From Rhyzopertha dominica (lineage: Eukaryota; Arthropoda; Insecta; Coleoptera; Bostrichidae), in NCBI GenBank assembly GCA_025024175.1, contig QCXZ01000064.1, positions 496,001 to 560,000 on the forward strand: a DNA stretch of 64,000 nt, written 5' to 3'. The notes under the pieces were generated by a model that did no database searches, was not told where the DNA came from, and saw only the letters and a list, made by a program, of their open reading frames with translations. The position numbers and the translations under genes were made by a program. Shown here one piece after another: positions 47,190 through 59,030 of this stretch (within the stretch, counting starts at the first letter, position 1; every line of letters begins with the position of its first letter).

Positions 47190-48654
47190 TATATATTTTT
47201 CAATAAAAAGTTTGCAAATTGTCCATAGAACAAAAATGTTCCTTTACGATGTAGTCCTAAAATTGAAAATAACCGAATTATTACCATATTTGTCATTTAG
47301 ACAAGTAGGCTATGTAATTTCTTAAACAAAACGAAATTTGTTTCTTTATAACGTATTTTATTTTAGCTTAAATAATAAAGAAGCTTACATTAGGTGTGCG
47401 AAAACATCGCCATTTTCTTCAATACATTTTCTGACATTTTTCAGTACTCGTTGAGTAGTAACTCTAAAAATTGTTCTGCCGTCAATGGATCGTATACTGC
47501 GTCTAATATTGTTTTTCACTTCTATCAGGTTCGCATATCTCCTCTTGTAGATTTCATCTTTGACATAACCCCAAAAGTAAAAATCTAATGGAGTTATGTC
47601 AGGAGATCTTGGGGGCTAAGGTATAGGACCATCTGTTCCTATCCACCTATCTTCAAAACATCTCTCTAACAGCGCTCTTACTTCCTGAAGGCGATGGGGA
47701 GGGGCTCCATCTTGTTGGAAATATATTTGGGTCCGAGTCTCTAAGTTGATATCATCCAAATAATTTTCGAGTAATTCTGAAAGCATGTCGACGTATCTCC
47801 TTCCAGTCAATGTGCCTTCATAAAAAATTGGCCCAATTACTTGTCTGCCCATCAGCCCACACCAAACATTAACACTAAAATGTCCTTGTGGGTTTCTGGG
47901 ATGAGGAATAAATAAATTTTCACTAGACCAATAATGCATGTTTTTTCGATTAAACATACCCCGATTCGAAAAATTTGCTTCGTCAGTCCAAAGAACATTC
48001 TTTAAAATATTGGGATTATGCATCCACATATCTACCAACCACTGACAAAAAATTAGTCTTCTTGCAGTGTCGCCAGGTAATAAAGTTTGCACTGGTCGGT
48101 AGCCACTATCCCTTACCAAATCTCTAGTTGAATTATTTTTATTTGTGTCAAAATATGCCAACACATTTATTTCTACTTGTTCATCTATTAGATATAAACT
48201 GTTTTGTAGTTCTAGATTTTTCAAAAATCCGTTCATTGCTTCTAAACTTTCTGTAGAGCTTCAAAAAATACCTCCTATCTGGTTGATCACGATCAGGGTA
48301 CATTTGACCATATTGCTCAAGTGCTCGGACACTATTTTTACGGCAAACAAGATACACTTCTAACATATCGCATTTTTCTAAATGAGTAAACGCCATTTCC
48401 TACTAACTAATTAACTAACTAGCTNCAAAAACACGTCTAATACGAAAAATTACACCAAATGATTGATTCTGACAAAATAATAATTCTCTGGCAGATCGTA
48501 TAAAGCTTTTGTTTAAGAAATTACATAGCCTACTTGTCGAAATGACAAATATGGTAATAATTCGGTTATTTTCAATTTTAGGACTACATCGTAAAGGAAC
48601 ATTTTTGTTCTATGGACAATTTGCAAACTTTTTATTGAAAAATATATAGGGTGT
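47184..48654 (-). mobile_element. DD41D element with 148-bp inverted repeats
   Basis: ACACCCTATATATTTTTCAA at 47184 begins an arm that is matched, almost base for base, by the complement of 48507-48654 (148 bp; inner landmark GTTTAAGAAATTACATAGCC). Right flank has TA at 48654-48655; left flank lacks it. It is inserted within LINE sequence whose two halves lie at 46690-47005 and 48660-49010. Confidence 0.75.
47385..48396 (-). pseudogene. DD41D transposase, one frameshift and one nonsense codon
   Basis: N-terminal frame 48396-48181 (MAFTHLEKCDMLEVYLVCRK, the HTH/DUF4817-like start) shifts near 48181-48260 to frame 48236-47616 with LWTDEANFSNRG, NVWCGLMGRQVIGPIFYEG and YFQQDGAPPHRLQEV. TAG at 47616-47618 stands where the family has Trp before PPRSPD; then PLDFYFWGYVKDE continues to a stop at 47385-47387. 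Otherwise well preserved. Confidence 0.85.
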
Positions 48655-48659
48655 ACAAT

Positions 48660-49010
48660 ACAATAACAATAAAATAGTTCAACAGTTTACTCCCACAATA
48701 TCAACAGCAGGAACTGGAGATTTCACATTCTGGTACAGCACATTATATTTAAAAGAATGTGGGTCTGTTGGACATTTAGAGATTTTTTTCTACTACAATT
48801 TTAGGCATACCATTAAAAATTTTTTTAATCTAATATCTCTTTTTCCATTTTCAAGACGATTTTGAAATTCTTTACGTGCGGTGTGTATGTTATTTGGGCG
48901 ATTGCGAAGAATACGTACTATAACAGAGAGGTCATCAAATATTAATTTAATGGGACGCGATCTAGATGACCTTAAACATGCATTGTACCATTCTTTTTTC
49001 CGAAATGCAT
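48660..49010 (-). pseudogene. LINE ORF1 end and start of endonuclease
   Basis: Minus strand: LIDAFRKKEWYNACLRSSRS and RPIKLIFDDLSVIVRILRNR resemble the C-terminal domain of insect LINE ORF1 / FP-like proteins. Then YNVLYQNVKSPVPAV resembles the LYQNVRG start of the endonuclease. This fits the upstream half of the LINE cut by the DD41D element. Confidence 0.5.
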
Positions 49011-50959
49011 CAATAAGTGAGTGAAGTAGCGCAAAAACTGATTACAGCGAACGAGTTTTGAAACAGTGCAAAACTTTCTTGTAAGAAAATAATTGAAATC
49101 GCACAAATTATACCGATGTTAGGGAAATCCTTCGACCTCTGATAGGCACAAACAAAAATGTCGGTCAGCCAGTTCTGATGTGGAGACACTTTCGAACAGC
49201 ATCGACAACCATGACCCTGATTAAGCGTACCGGAACTACCGGACAAACACAACGAAGAGAGTGAAGGTATTTTAATTTATAGTAACAAGTCGGCCACTGA
49301 GCCCCATCGTACTCCATGTGGCGCCCAACGTTGCCAAACGATCACAGGATACATTGAAACTACACAGACTTTCCACTGATTGAGTTTACAAGAGGAAAAA
49401 TATTTTTGCCTCTCTTAAAAATCAAAAATCTGTAATTAAAGCTTCATTCTTCCCTGTTTTTAAATCACATCACATTGGTGGTTAAATTTTTGACAACAAT
49501 GACTATTTGTTTTAGAGGTCTCCATAAGTAAGGATCCAAAATTATTAAAATGCGACTTCTGTCCCCTTAGTAACGTTTTTGACTAATCGTACACATATTC
49601 CAACACGAAATAATAGCAGTGGAAGAAGACGTCGTACGGTTCTTTCTGATTCTTTAGATTTAGTAAATCCAGTTATTTTACCAATATTTGGCATTTTTCT
49701 TCCCACTAAGCCAAAATAGTGAAGTTCATCATATCTATTAGCATGGCACCTATCCTATCAAGTTTTTCAATATTAAAAATAAGAATAACCTTCTCGTTAG
49801 TTTGCTCCTCTACAGTGTTGCTCTCCAGTTTTTGAAGTAGGAAACATTACTTTTTGAAATCGTTTCTGGTATTTCTTGTTTAGTATTCCAGCATCTATCG
49901 TCATATATATTTAGAAATATATTTAGAGGTATCTGCACCAAAATTCGATAAGGGGGTGTGTTTGTTTACCATTTATGTAAAATTCTTCATACCATTTTAT
50001 TTTATAACCTAAATACTGATCCTAAAGTATTCTTGAAGCACTTAAAGCTTGTTTTTAATTATAGCATATGTATCGAAGATTCCTTAACATGCCAGTCACA
50101 AACAGTAAACTTTTAAACTTCTAATCGAGGCTCATGCATTAATTATCAAGGTCTTTGCATTATAAAATAGTATAATAAAAACGACAATAAAACGTATTAT
50201 TTGTCATCCTTAGATCTCTAAATCATCAGATTACCAATTGTTCAATTACTTCCTACAACATGCGTGTTTATCGGCAACAACGGCTCTCTATACACGCTTT
50301 CAGTATTAACTGGTGCACTGGAAAAAGTGAAAGATATGGTAACGAACAAAAGCTGGCTTTCACTGTAGTTCAATGGGAAATTTTGGGGCAGGTTCTGCTA
50401 GCTGATATCGGTTCGATCTGTCTAAAGATGGTCTCATAATTATTACGTCTGATGACGTCTGTTATTGACTAAGCACACATAGTTCTGCAAGTAACGATGA
50501 ACACTGACTACTTCTACGATAACGTCACGTTTAATGCTACTTCATTTTAAATAGTGACAGTCTTCCTAGCATTTTTCCACTTAAAGAGTGTACAATAATA
50601 CAAATAATTATACGACTTTCAGTATATGATTAGGTTGCAGACGGTTTGCTTTGAAAGTAGGATGGCTTTTTGTCCATTAATGTATGATTTTTTTTGCTAC
50701 AGACTGCATTCGACCAATTACTAAATTGTCTCACTTGATTTATCAGATAACTCTGACGATCCTTTCGACTAAAACGGTCATTGTCAAAGAGATAACAGCG
50801 TTACACTAANCTCAGATGTGCAGAATTTTGTTTACGTCCCCTTTTTTACAGGGGTTGTAAAATACAGTTGTAAAATCTGTCGCCTGGGTTTTGAAGATCG
50901 ACTCTATAATTTCGGCAATATCAAAGGCGTACTGGACGTGGGAATTTCTATCTGTGTAT
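49011..50959. other. Intron or intergenic DNA, unrecognised
   Basis: No gene or transposon could be supported; one ambiguous base at 50810. Confidence 0.35.
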
Positions 50960-52030
50960 TTGCCAAATGTTTTTTCTGATGCTGAGCTTTTTTAATTTCC
51001 AAAAGTTCTTTCTTTACCTTTCTTTTGGCAATGTAAAACTTTGACGTCGTTTTCATCTAAGTGATGGTTATTTCTTATGCAATGGTCAGCAAAACCTGTT
51101 GTGCTTTTGTTTGAATTTATATTCGCAACATGTTCTTTAATTCTGTTTTTAATAGCTCTACCTGATTGTCCTATGTATATCATGTCACATTGCATGCATT
51201 TTATTTGGTAAATGCCGTTTTAGTTTATTGGATTTTGGATTATTGTTAACTAGGAGACCTCCCAAATTGCACTTATCAACCTCTATTGCTTTTATTCCGA
51301 GTCTATTCAGCCTATTTTTAACACAAACACTAACTCCTTTGACATAATTTACTGCGGCAAAAATATGTCCTTTTTCATTGATGTTAGCATTGTACAGCAT
51401 TCTTTGCATTCTAATTTTATATTGCTTTTTAAGTATTTGGTCCACAATTTTTATGTCATATCCATTGTTAAAGGCTATTTGTTTAATTGTCGTCAATTCT
51501 TTTCGAAACTTTCTTTTCTAAGTGGTATATTTATTAGTCTGTTTATTAAACTATAAAACACGGAATGATTAATCTGTAATGATTAATTTGATAGAAGCCG
51601 GGATTGTAACATCTGACTGTGTTGGTTTTCTACAAACTTAAAAGTCTATTTTATTATTTTTTACCGACACTGATAAGTCCAGAAAATGAAAAACTCCATC
51701 CTTTTCTTTTTAAGAATTTCAAGAATACATCCAACTGCCTGTCAGTTCCCCTCCAAATACAAAAAATATCATCAACATATCTAGTCCAGAATAATAAATT
51801 TTTAATATTGGCAGTCCATCGTCTTGCTTGTAGAATGTAGAATATTAACTTTGATCTATACAAATTTCGACAATATTCAGTAGTTGTTTTTCCTGTGTTT
51901 GATAGGTGACAGTTCTCTATTTTATTTTTGAGGATTATTAAAAGTTCATTTAGGGGGATAGAAATGAAAAGTTTAGACACATCAAAGAACACAAGAATAG
52001 TGTTATTTGGTATTGATAAATCAAGTGAGA
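50960..52030 (-). mobile_element. Penelope-like retroelement, second family, decayed
   Basis: Minus strand from 52030: NNTILVFFDVSKLFISIPLN (FDVxxLFTxIP box), WTRYVDDIFCIWRGTDRQLD (catalytic YVDD), a basic thumb region (51496-51185) and a GIY-YIG start MQCDMIYIGQSGRAIKNRIK with EHVAN (51195-50992). At least two frame breaks. Sequence differs clearly from the 24720 family. Confidence 0.82.
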
Positions 52031-52176
52031 CAATCAGCTTGTTTCCAAGCTACCTAATTGATTCAGGATGTTTCACAATGAATGCACCTTTGAATCCATT
52101 CAACGTATTTGTCTTTTTTGTAGAAAATTTGAATGCATGATCCCAAAAGTTTAGATGAGATATTAAAAGCGGCGTA

Positions 52177-52400
52177 AACCTCTTGCACGATAACGCTTGA
52201 TCGCATAAAGCAGTGTCAGTCAAAGGAGTATGCGAGAAGAACTGCTGTGAAATTCTCCCACATCCTCCATGCAGCCCTGACATGAGGCCTTTAGATTTCG
52301 TTCTGTTCCTCCAGTGGAAAGGACAATTTCGTGAAGTCCGATTTATTGACTTGGAATGATAAAATCCTGCAACAGTATATGCCCTCCAACTGCTGAAACA
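52177..52400 (+). pseudogene. DD34D mariner-type transposase fragment
   Basis: The plus frame LLHDNA, stop, then KAVSVKGVCEKNCCEILPHP and CSPDMRPLDFVLFLQWKG. The distance from the Asp of HDNA to the Asp of PLDF is 34 codons counting the stop, the DD34D spacing. TGA occurs where Arg is usual after DNA. A minus-strand frame over the same bases (52050-52553) is an artefact. Confidence 0.65.
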
Positions 52401-52779
52401 TCTCGACAAAAATGGCGTATTTAACGACATTACTGCCGAAGCGATGGCAACTTGTTTTGCAAGGGGATTATATTGAACGATTATAGTACAATTTTTAAAA
52501 ATACATGTTGCATTTGCATTTTGTGTACAGGAATTTTGACATGATTTCTGCATAAAATTTTTGTTTGTGAGTAGACAACCGTCTAAAAGAAAATGGTTTT
52601 TACATTGTCCAAAGATTATTTTTAAACCAAACCGAATATTTTGATAACAGAATGTAATTAACGTTTTGAAAGATTCCCAAATAATTTAAGAAGCCCATTT
52701 CGAAGATAACCATCTAGGGCCCTGTGCTGCGACTTCTGTTACGACAAAATCGCCCGAAATCCTAATAACCATCGTCATT
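52401..52779. other. Unrecognised DNA before protease 3 exon
   Basis: No gene or repeat recognised. Confidence 0.35.
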
Positions 52780-52916
52780 AGCTGGCGATGCACCAGCTTT
52801 CACTCGGCTTCCGTGGCCATCCTCCGCTTCTTCCTTGGCGTGGCGTCTTCGACGGCGGTCGCAACGAAAGTCGCTCCACATGTGCTTAGTAAGGAGGTTA
52901 GTGCAGTGCCGCGAAC
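52780..52916 (+). promoter_or_regulatory. CpG-rich candidate promoter of protease 3
   Basis: About 140 bp with many CpG directly upstream of the signal-peptide ATG at 52917; an in-frame TAG lies 18 bases upstream of that ATG, and no phase-1 acceptor joins the earlier exons here. So the ATG is taken as a true start. Confidence 0.4.
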
Positions 52917-53106
52917 ATGTGGTCCTCCTCAGAGGGTGCAAGGGGTGTGATTTTTTTGGTGTGCGTGGCCGGCTGTCTTCCCTTCTGTTCTTGTGCCGCT
53001 GGACCCAGCGACAGGCAGACGCATGAGCTGCTGCTGCTGGACTCTCTGGGACGGAGGGGCATCTCGGTGTCCGATCAGGATACGCTGATAGATATGCTGG
53101 GGCGAA
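52917..53106 (+). CDS. Protease 3, proximal signal-peptide exon
   Basis: ATG 52917 opens MWSSSEGARGVIFLVCVAGC then LPFCSCAAGPSDRQ, a signal peptide with cleavage probably near CSCA-AG, followed by HELLLLDSLGRRGISVSDQD. Two donors are possible; A|GTAGGT after 53106 leaves phase 1 and joins exon 55991 in frame, while the next GT would shift into an early stop. This is the simplest first exon of protease 3. Confidence 0.72.
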
Positions 53107-53454
53107 GTAGGTGAAAGACATCTTTCAAATTGTACAGTATAGCGTATTCTTCGTGATCGCACCAAGTTGCGCAGAATGAGATAAAATTGGACACTCAAAT
53201 ACTGAACTTGATATGTCAAAACACAGCTTAAAACATGCACTAAACAAAAACATTTTTCTGTAGAAGACATGATTAGTGATACTGGAAGTGACAAGAAAAA
53301 GCAAAGAGACTAATATCTTCTGATGTCAAATCATTGTTCAATAGCGCTCCAGTACCTCAAGCTTTAGAAGTTTTGTAAGATTAAACTTGATAGGGTGGTT
53401 ACTGACGAATACTTGAAGTTAACAAAACTGTGCATCGAAGAAAACATATTTATA
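53107..53454. other. Intron 1 of protease 3, unrecognised part
   Basis: Nothing recognised. Confidence 0.35.
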
Positions 53455-54190
53455 TTCGATTAAAAATTGGGTTGGCAATGGGAAACCCTTCATAGCTAAC
53501 CTTTTCTTGAACTACCTGGAAAATAATCTTAAAACTACAAATGAATTTCCGATATTGTTGTATAGATATGTAGACGATGTTTTGCCATAATAGACAATAA
53601 CTTTTATATTGATAATGTACCACAAAAATTAAATTCACTATATCAGTCAATAAATATCACTCTTGAACTAGAAAAGGTTTCCCATTTGCTATTTCTAGAT
53701 TTAATAATATCCAGAAAGGATGATAGCATCACATAAGGATAATTACAAAAAAAAACAATTCATGTATGTCTATAATAGTTTGATAGACAACTTATTACAT
53801 GTTCCATTATCCACAGGAAACTTCAGAAATGAATTTATTATATGTATTTATAATTTAACCAAGTACAGAAAAGAAATGATCACTAAGTTGTTAAATAAAC
53901 ACATTAAATTTGCAATCTTACACGCATCTTAGCCCTGAAAAAGAAACCACATTCCACAGAAAATTTACATACCATCCTTCAATAGAACATAAATTTCAAA
54001 ATTAATTTTCTAGATTTATATTAATGTTGCTTTTAGTAACAGCTTAAGAAATTTATTACGCAACACCCTGGATAACAAGACACGCTAAAAAAATCCAGAA
54101 TTTATGAAATTAAATGCTGTAACTGCCCAAAAAAGTACATTCGCCAAAAAAACGTAATGCAAATATTAGATTCAAATAACATATGTGCCA
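53455..54190 (+). mobile_element. Penelope-like retroelement, decayed
   Basis: Plus strand: GLAMGNPSIANLFLNYLENN (the LPMGNPLSPxLAN box, with a small deletion), FPILLYRYVDDVL (catalytic box), a palm/thumb stretch LELEKVSHLLFLDLIISRKD, and, after frame breaks, KSRIYEIKCCNCPKKYIRQK (GIY-YIG start, 54090-54170). It lies in the intron between the signal and clip-like exons of protease 3. Confidence 0.75.
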
Positions 54191-55990
54191 CGTAAACTAT
54201 AGAAATGGAGAAAAATCTGCACTAACACAACGTAATATATTGGGTTGCTGTCAGTGGCGGACCCAGGATTTCGGTATGGGAGGGGTTTGACCGTACTGAG
54301 GGGAACCTCTATCATTGAAACCCTAAAAAAAGCATACAAATATTTTGCTTATTAAGCAAGTCCTTTTAGAAAAAGAGCTGGATATTATTATACTTCATAT
54401 TGCATATATACATACACTACGTAACAAAAAATCAGCAAAAGTCACGTACACAAAAAGAAACAAATCTGGTCCCCAAGTAGTTAAAAAAAAACAATAAAAT
54501 TCGCAACCTTCTTCCATACATACTTGAATATGCAAACCAAGAATTTATATTTTAGTGGGCTATTTAAAACTGTAAGTTGAAAAGCAATATTTACTTCCTG
54601 CATTAAAATTTTTTTAGAAGAATTTGTAGAAACATAGCATTGAAATTAACCTATTTGTTTTCAATTAGTTAATTTAGAAACTTTTGTGCAAACATAGCAT
54701 AACTCATACTTACAAAATACATCCATTTATCTAAGCATATTACTGTTTCCATAAGTTAAAAGCTAATGACAATTAGATGATTCAGTGTGAAAGTGGTCAT
54801 CCGGTTGGAAATTCTCATTCAACTAAATGCTAATAAACAATATGTCAGCTTTCGTTTCACAAATGCACTTTACATTAGTACTGTTGTAAGCAAGCTTATA
54901 TTATGTATCAACGTTTAAGACTATGTTAAAGTTAGAAGTGTCAAATTTTTGTCGAAATCAAAAATATGAAGCTATAAACAAAATTTTACACACATCACTC
55001 TAGTTGTAGACTTATAAGAGATGGACTGAAAGAAACGAACCTATTAACTTTGAACTTGCACTTCACACGACCCACTTTTCTCTCTCATTGTAATTTCAAG
55101 GTTATTCGCTATTCGTATTTAAGATAAGTATGATTTCCTTCGAGCATTGTCTCTCGTACGCGGCAGAAATGAATGAATCTTTGTGCTGGTTTTGTAATTA
55201 AGAGAAATCAAAACATTTCATAACTGGGGCATGCAGTAAAAAAAGAAGTTTCAATCTATGTATACTGAAGGTTTACAAAATTTGTTGTGGGTAAATCTTT
55301 TGTAGTAAATAAATATTTGCACTACACATAGGACTAGTGGTGCTGCATTTGAAGAAACCTTGATTTGGACTAACAACCTTGCGTAATTGAGCAACTGTTT
55401 CCTGTTCTTGTTTGAAGCGAATACCGTAAGACGTAACCTTTGCTATGGTCCTTTTCACGAATTATTTTAAAGAGCGGATAATATATACTCAATTGTATAC
55501 GACATTTACGAGCGGAGTAGCACACGACTTACAGGGTCAACGTTTTGTACACAGATGTGCACGATTATGTCGAGGAATGGTTTGGAGTTATTCAATTCTA
55601 TTTCTCTTAATCTGAATGACAACTTTGGCTGTCCTTTGATGAAACCACGCACGATATCAACGGATCTTAGATTATATAAAAAATGAAGTGACCTGCATGT
55701 CTTCACGACCATCCTTAAAGTGCATACAAAGCTGGTGGACTCCTATACTCGAAAAACACTAATAATTGAAGAGCTTCGAGCAAAGTTTTTACAAGTTCAT
55801 TAAAACAGAACCCTATGTTGTTTGATATTCGTTCGGCTTCTAACTGTTCCGATTCAGACAGGCATCAGTATGTGGCTTTATTGGAATACGGCTTTAAAAA
55901 AAGATGTAGCCACCCTTGTAAATTCGAAAAGATTATGTTATAAGAGCAATTAAATAACATCTAATTACTGTCTCTTTTCTTTTTCTCCAG
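54191..55990. other. Intron 1 of protease 3
   Basis: GTGGCGGACCCAGGATTT at about 54255 resembles a terminus shared by many dispersed insect repeats, but its other end was not found. Two minus-strand frames (55273-55458, 55506-55712) have no recognised motif. Nothing else supportable. Confidence 0.3.
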
Positions 55991-56173
55991 TGATCCCGCA
56001 ATCATGCCGCTACCGTGGAGTGAAGTACGAATGTGGCTTAAGTATCAGCTGCGTTCTGAATGGAGGAAGACCTTTAGACTTGTGCTCCGGGGGCATGATA
56101 TGGGCTTGTTGCGTTGACAGAGACCCCCAAACATCCTCAAGACCACCTGATCAAGGTGTACTCAGCAACGTCA
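55991..56173 (+). CDS. Protease 3, clip-like cysteine-knot exon
   Basis: Acceptor TTTTCTCCAG, donor GTAAGT; symmetrical phase 1-1. It encodes IPQSCRYRGVKYECGLSISC then VLNGGRPLDLCSGGMIWACC: six cysteines in C-x8-C-x5-C-x10-C-x7-C-C, one residue shorter than the protease 2 knot. The remainder is a Pro/Ser-rich linker (PQTSSRPPDQGVL). The module being one symmetrical exon allows it to be joined to alternative first exons without a frame change. Confidence 0.85.
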
Positions 56174-57728
56174 GTAAGTATGAATTATTAAACGAGTGTT
56201 TTCCGTCAGCTAACATTCCTTTATGTATATGTGTTTAACTGAGATGTGGTAACTGATACGTGGTTATTAGAGTTAAGAATTGATCTTTTTGTTCAGAACG
56301 GATACTGTTACATATAGGTAAAGGATGTCCAACGAACATTTTTAGTTTTAAGTATCTGCAAAAATAAAAATTAAAAGGTTACAATTGCTCATTGCATTTA
56401 GTCAACTTTGATGTGGCAAAATCAACAGAATAGCTTGTGCTAATGTAGAAAAAGTCGTTTCTATCAAACATTATTTTATGGTGTAGCATTTATATTTGTA
56501 ATGTTCCAACACATTTACACCACTGGCGTTCTAACGTTTATTACTCAGTCAAAATTATCTGAATTTCCATGCTATAAATTTGGCAGTGCGACATGAATTG
56601 TAGTCAATTTAAACTACTGTTTTATATTCAGTTAATCAGCTATGGGCAAAACCATTTCATTCAATAAAAGTATAAACAGAAATGTCAAATTGTAAACGAA
56701 AAAACAAGTTAGTAATAAACCTTTTAAAATTTCACCCCTAAAGGTCCCAAGCAACATCTTAAAAGGCAAATTGATTTTCTAGTTTTATAGTGTTTTTTTT
56801 TCACAACTTGGAATAGTAAAGTACTTTTAAGGTGGTTCGTATAAATTCAATTACAACTTGCGAACTATGAAGCCCTTGTATATTTTCAAGTCAATTTACT
56901 TACACTACTTTACTGTTGATAGATTGCTACCATTATAGATCAAATTGTATTTATGACATTTTTAAACGTAATATGCTTTTAAAGAAAATAATCAAAGCCA
57001 AAGGGTTTTATTGTTACCATTAAAACATGTTTTCAAGAGTTTTTCAAGTCATTTTGTTTAATATAATTTTTAAATGAACGATTATAACTATCAATTCCGC
57101 TATTAAGTATTTCATAAAACTTACTTAAGGAGTGTTTTACAGACGTAATTTAATAACTACCAGGATTCAGACGTCTTTATAGTTTGAACTTCAGAACTTC
57201 AATATGGTTCTCCACGTTTTGCTCAAGATAGCTTTATTTGGGTATTAAAGACATACTTGGGATGTGAAAAGGTGAACTGTTTCATTAGTTAGGAACAACT
57301 GCATGTTAGTAGTTCTGATAATCACCAATAGACCTAATAATATCAACGATTGGTCCTGGTTCATCTTCTATCAGGATATAATTACGAGAGTAAATAAAAA
57401 AAATCTTTGCTCAAAAATTCTAAATAAGACCTTTCTACGGTAATAGTTGCGATAGAACCGTTTTGACATCAGTAGGTTATTAAAATAATAGTCGATGTTT
57501 CCACGTCTTTTACGTGAAATTGATATGTACAATCTTAAAGAAGTTCTTATCAACTATAAACGACCGTTGATAGGTTTAGGGGAGCAGAATTAAATTTTAC
57601 ATCATTACAGTAGAAAATCTTCACACTGTTCTACTTGGGATAAGAAACATATTTGAGTCCAAAATTCACTAAATGTAATGAGCAGTTATGACCACTGTGC
57701 AGATATTTAATAAAATGCAAAAAATATA
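56174..57728. other. Intron 2 of protease 3
   Basis: AT-rich, no gene or transposon recognised before the mariner insertion. Confidence 0.35.
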
Positions 57729-59028
57729 CGAGGCATGTTTTTTAAGTAAGTACCGTTTTGCGATTCCGCCGCCGCAGCGCTACCTACATCTCTTGTCTAC
57801 GCACTGACGCCATTACAGTTTGATTCTTCATTGTATACGTTGTTTACTGAGTGTTTAAGATGCCTCCGACAATGGTGAGTCCCGCCGATTGTGAAGTACG
57901 GGCTGTTATACGATTTCTTAGTGCTAAAGGCGTAAAACCGATCGATATTCATCGTGAGATCTGTGAAGTTTACGGACATAACATTATGAGTGATGGAATG
58001 GTAAGGAAATGGGTGAGAGCATTTAAAGATGGCCGCACAAATGTGCATGATGAAGAACGGAATGGACGTCCTTCGGTCGTTAATAAAGATTTGGTGCAGA
58101 AAGTGAACGAAAAGGTGAGAGAAAACAGACGCTTTACAATTTCATTATTGTGCGACTGCTTTCCTCAATATTCTCGTAGTGTTTTGTATCGCATTGTGAC
58201 CGAGAACTTGAATTACCGGAAATTGTGTTCACGTTGGGTTCCGAAAATGCTGACGGATTTGCACAAAACCCAACGTTTAGGCAGTGCATTGACTTTCCTT
58301 GAGCGGTACCACAATGAAGGTGAAGATTTTTCAGACCAAATTGTTACTGGTGACGAAACATGGGTGGCCTACGTCACACCAGAATCAAAACAACAATCCA
58401 TGGAATGGTGACATTCATCATCACCCAAAAAAGTGAAGTTTAAGCAAACAATTTCTGCCCGGAAAATCATGTGCACAGTTTTTTGGACCAGAAAAGGAGT
58501 ATTGCAAGTGGAGTTTCTGCCTCGTAATGAGACAATCAATGCAGCGTCTTATTGTAAGACATTGAACAATCTGCGTCGTGCAATCCAGAACAAAAGACGT
58601 GGCAAGTTGAGTAAGGGTATCGTTTTGCTGCATGACAATGCCCGTCCACATGTGGCTAATCAGACCAAAGATCTCATCAAATCTTTTAAATGGGAAACTC
58701 TAGATCATCCTCCATACAGCCCTGATCTGGCGCTCAGCGACTACCATTTGTTCCTGCACTTGAAGAAACACCTGGGTGGTCAGCGTCTTCAAGACGATAA
58801 CGAAGTCGAAACATTTGTGATACAGTGGTTAACAAGTCAGGCGGCAGAATTTTATGAGGAGGGTATTCAAAAACTGGTGCCACGTTATGACAAGTGCCTC
58901 AATATTCACGGAAATTATGTAGAAAAGTAGATTAAGGTACAGGCTTTCATGTAAGATAAAATTATTGCGATATCTTTGCACGTCTTTTTTTAATTTCAAA
59001 ACGGTACTTACTTAAAAAACATGCCTCG
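57729..59028 (+). mobile_element. Mariner (DD34D) element, 1300 bp, perfect 32-bp TIRs
   Basis: CGAGGCATGTTTTTTAAGTA at 57729 begins a 32-bp terminal repeat whose exact complement ends at 59028 (58997-59028). TA flanks both sides (57727-57728, 59029-59030). Identical TIRs, full length and a transposase with one visible lesion indicate a recent insertion in this genome. It lies in intron 2 of protease 3. Confidence 0.95.
57860..58930 (+). pseudogene. Mariner transposase, single nonsense codon
   Basis: ATG 57860 to TAG 58928-58930 is 357 codons, the usual mariner length, with one TGA (58409-58411, codon 184). Motifs: an N-terminal paired-type HTH (DIHREICEVYGHNIMSDGMV, KWVRAFKDGRTNV), IVTGDETWVAY (first Asp), LLHDNARPHVAN (second) and YSPDLALSDYHLF (third); 34 residues lie between the latter two. 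The stop sits just after QQSMEW where mariners carry Arg, so a C-to-T change in CGA is the likely lesion. Confidence 0.92.
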
Positions 59029-59030
59029 TA

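Noticed and set aside
52050..52553. 167-codon minus-strand frame
   Set aside because: It lies antisense to a recognisable DD34D transposase fragment (SPDMRPLDF), so it is a shadow frame.
54250..54310. GGCGGACCCAGGATTT-type terminus of a dispersed repeat
   Set aside because: Only one end is recognisable, with no matching inverted or direct partner, so no element was called.
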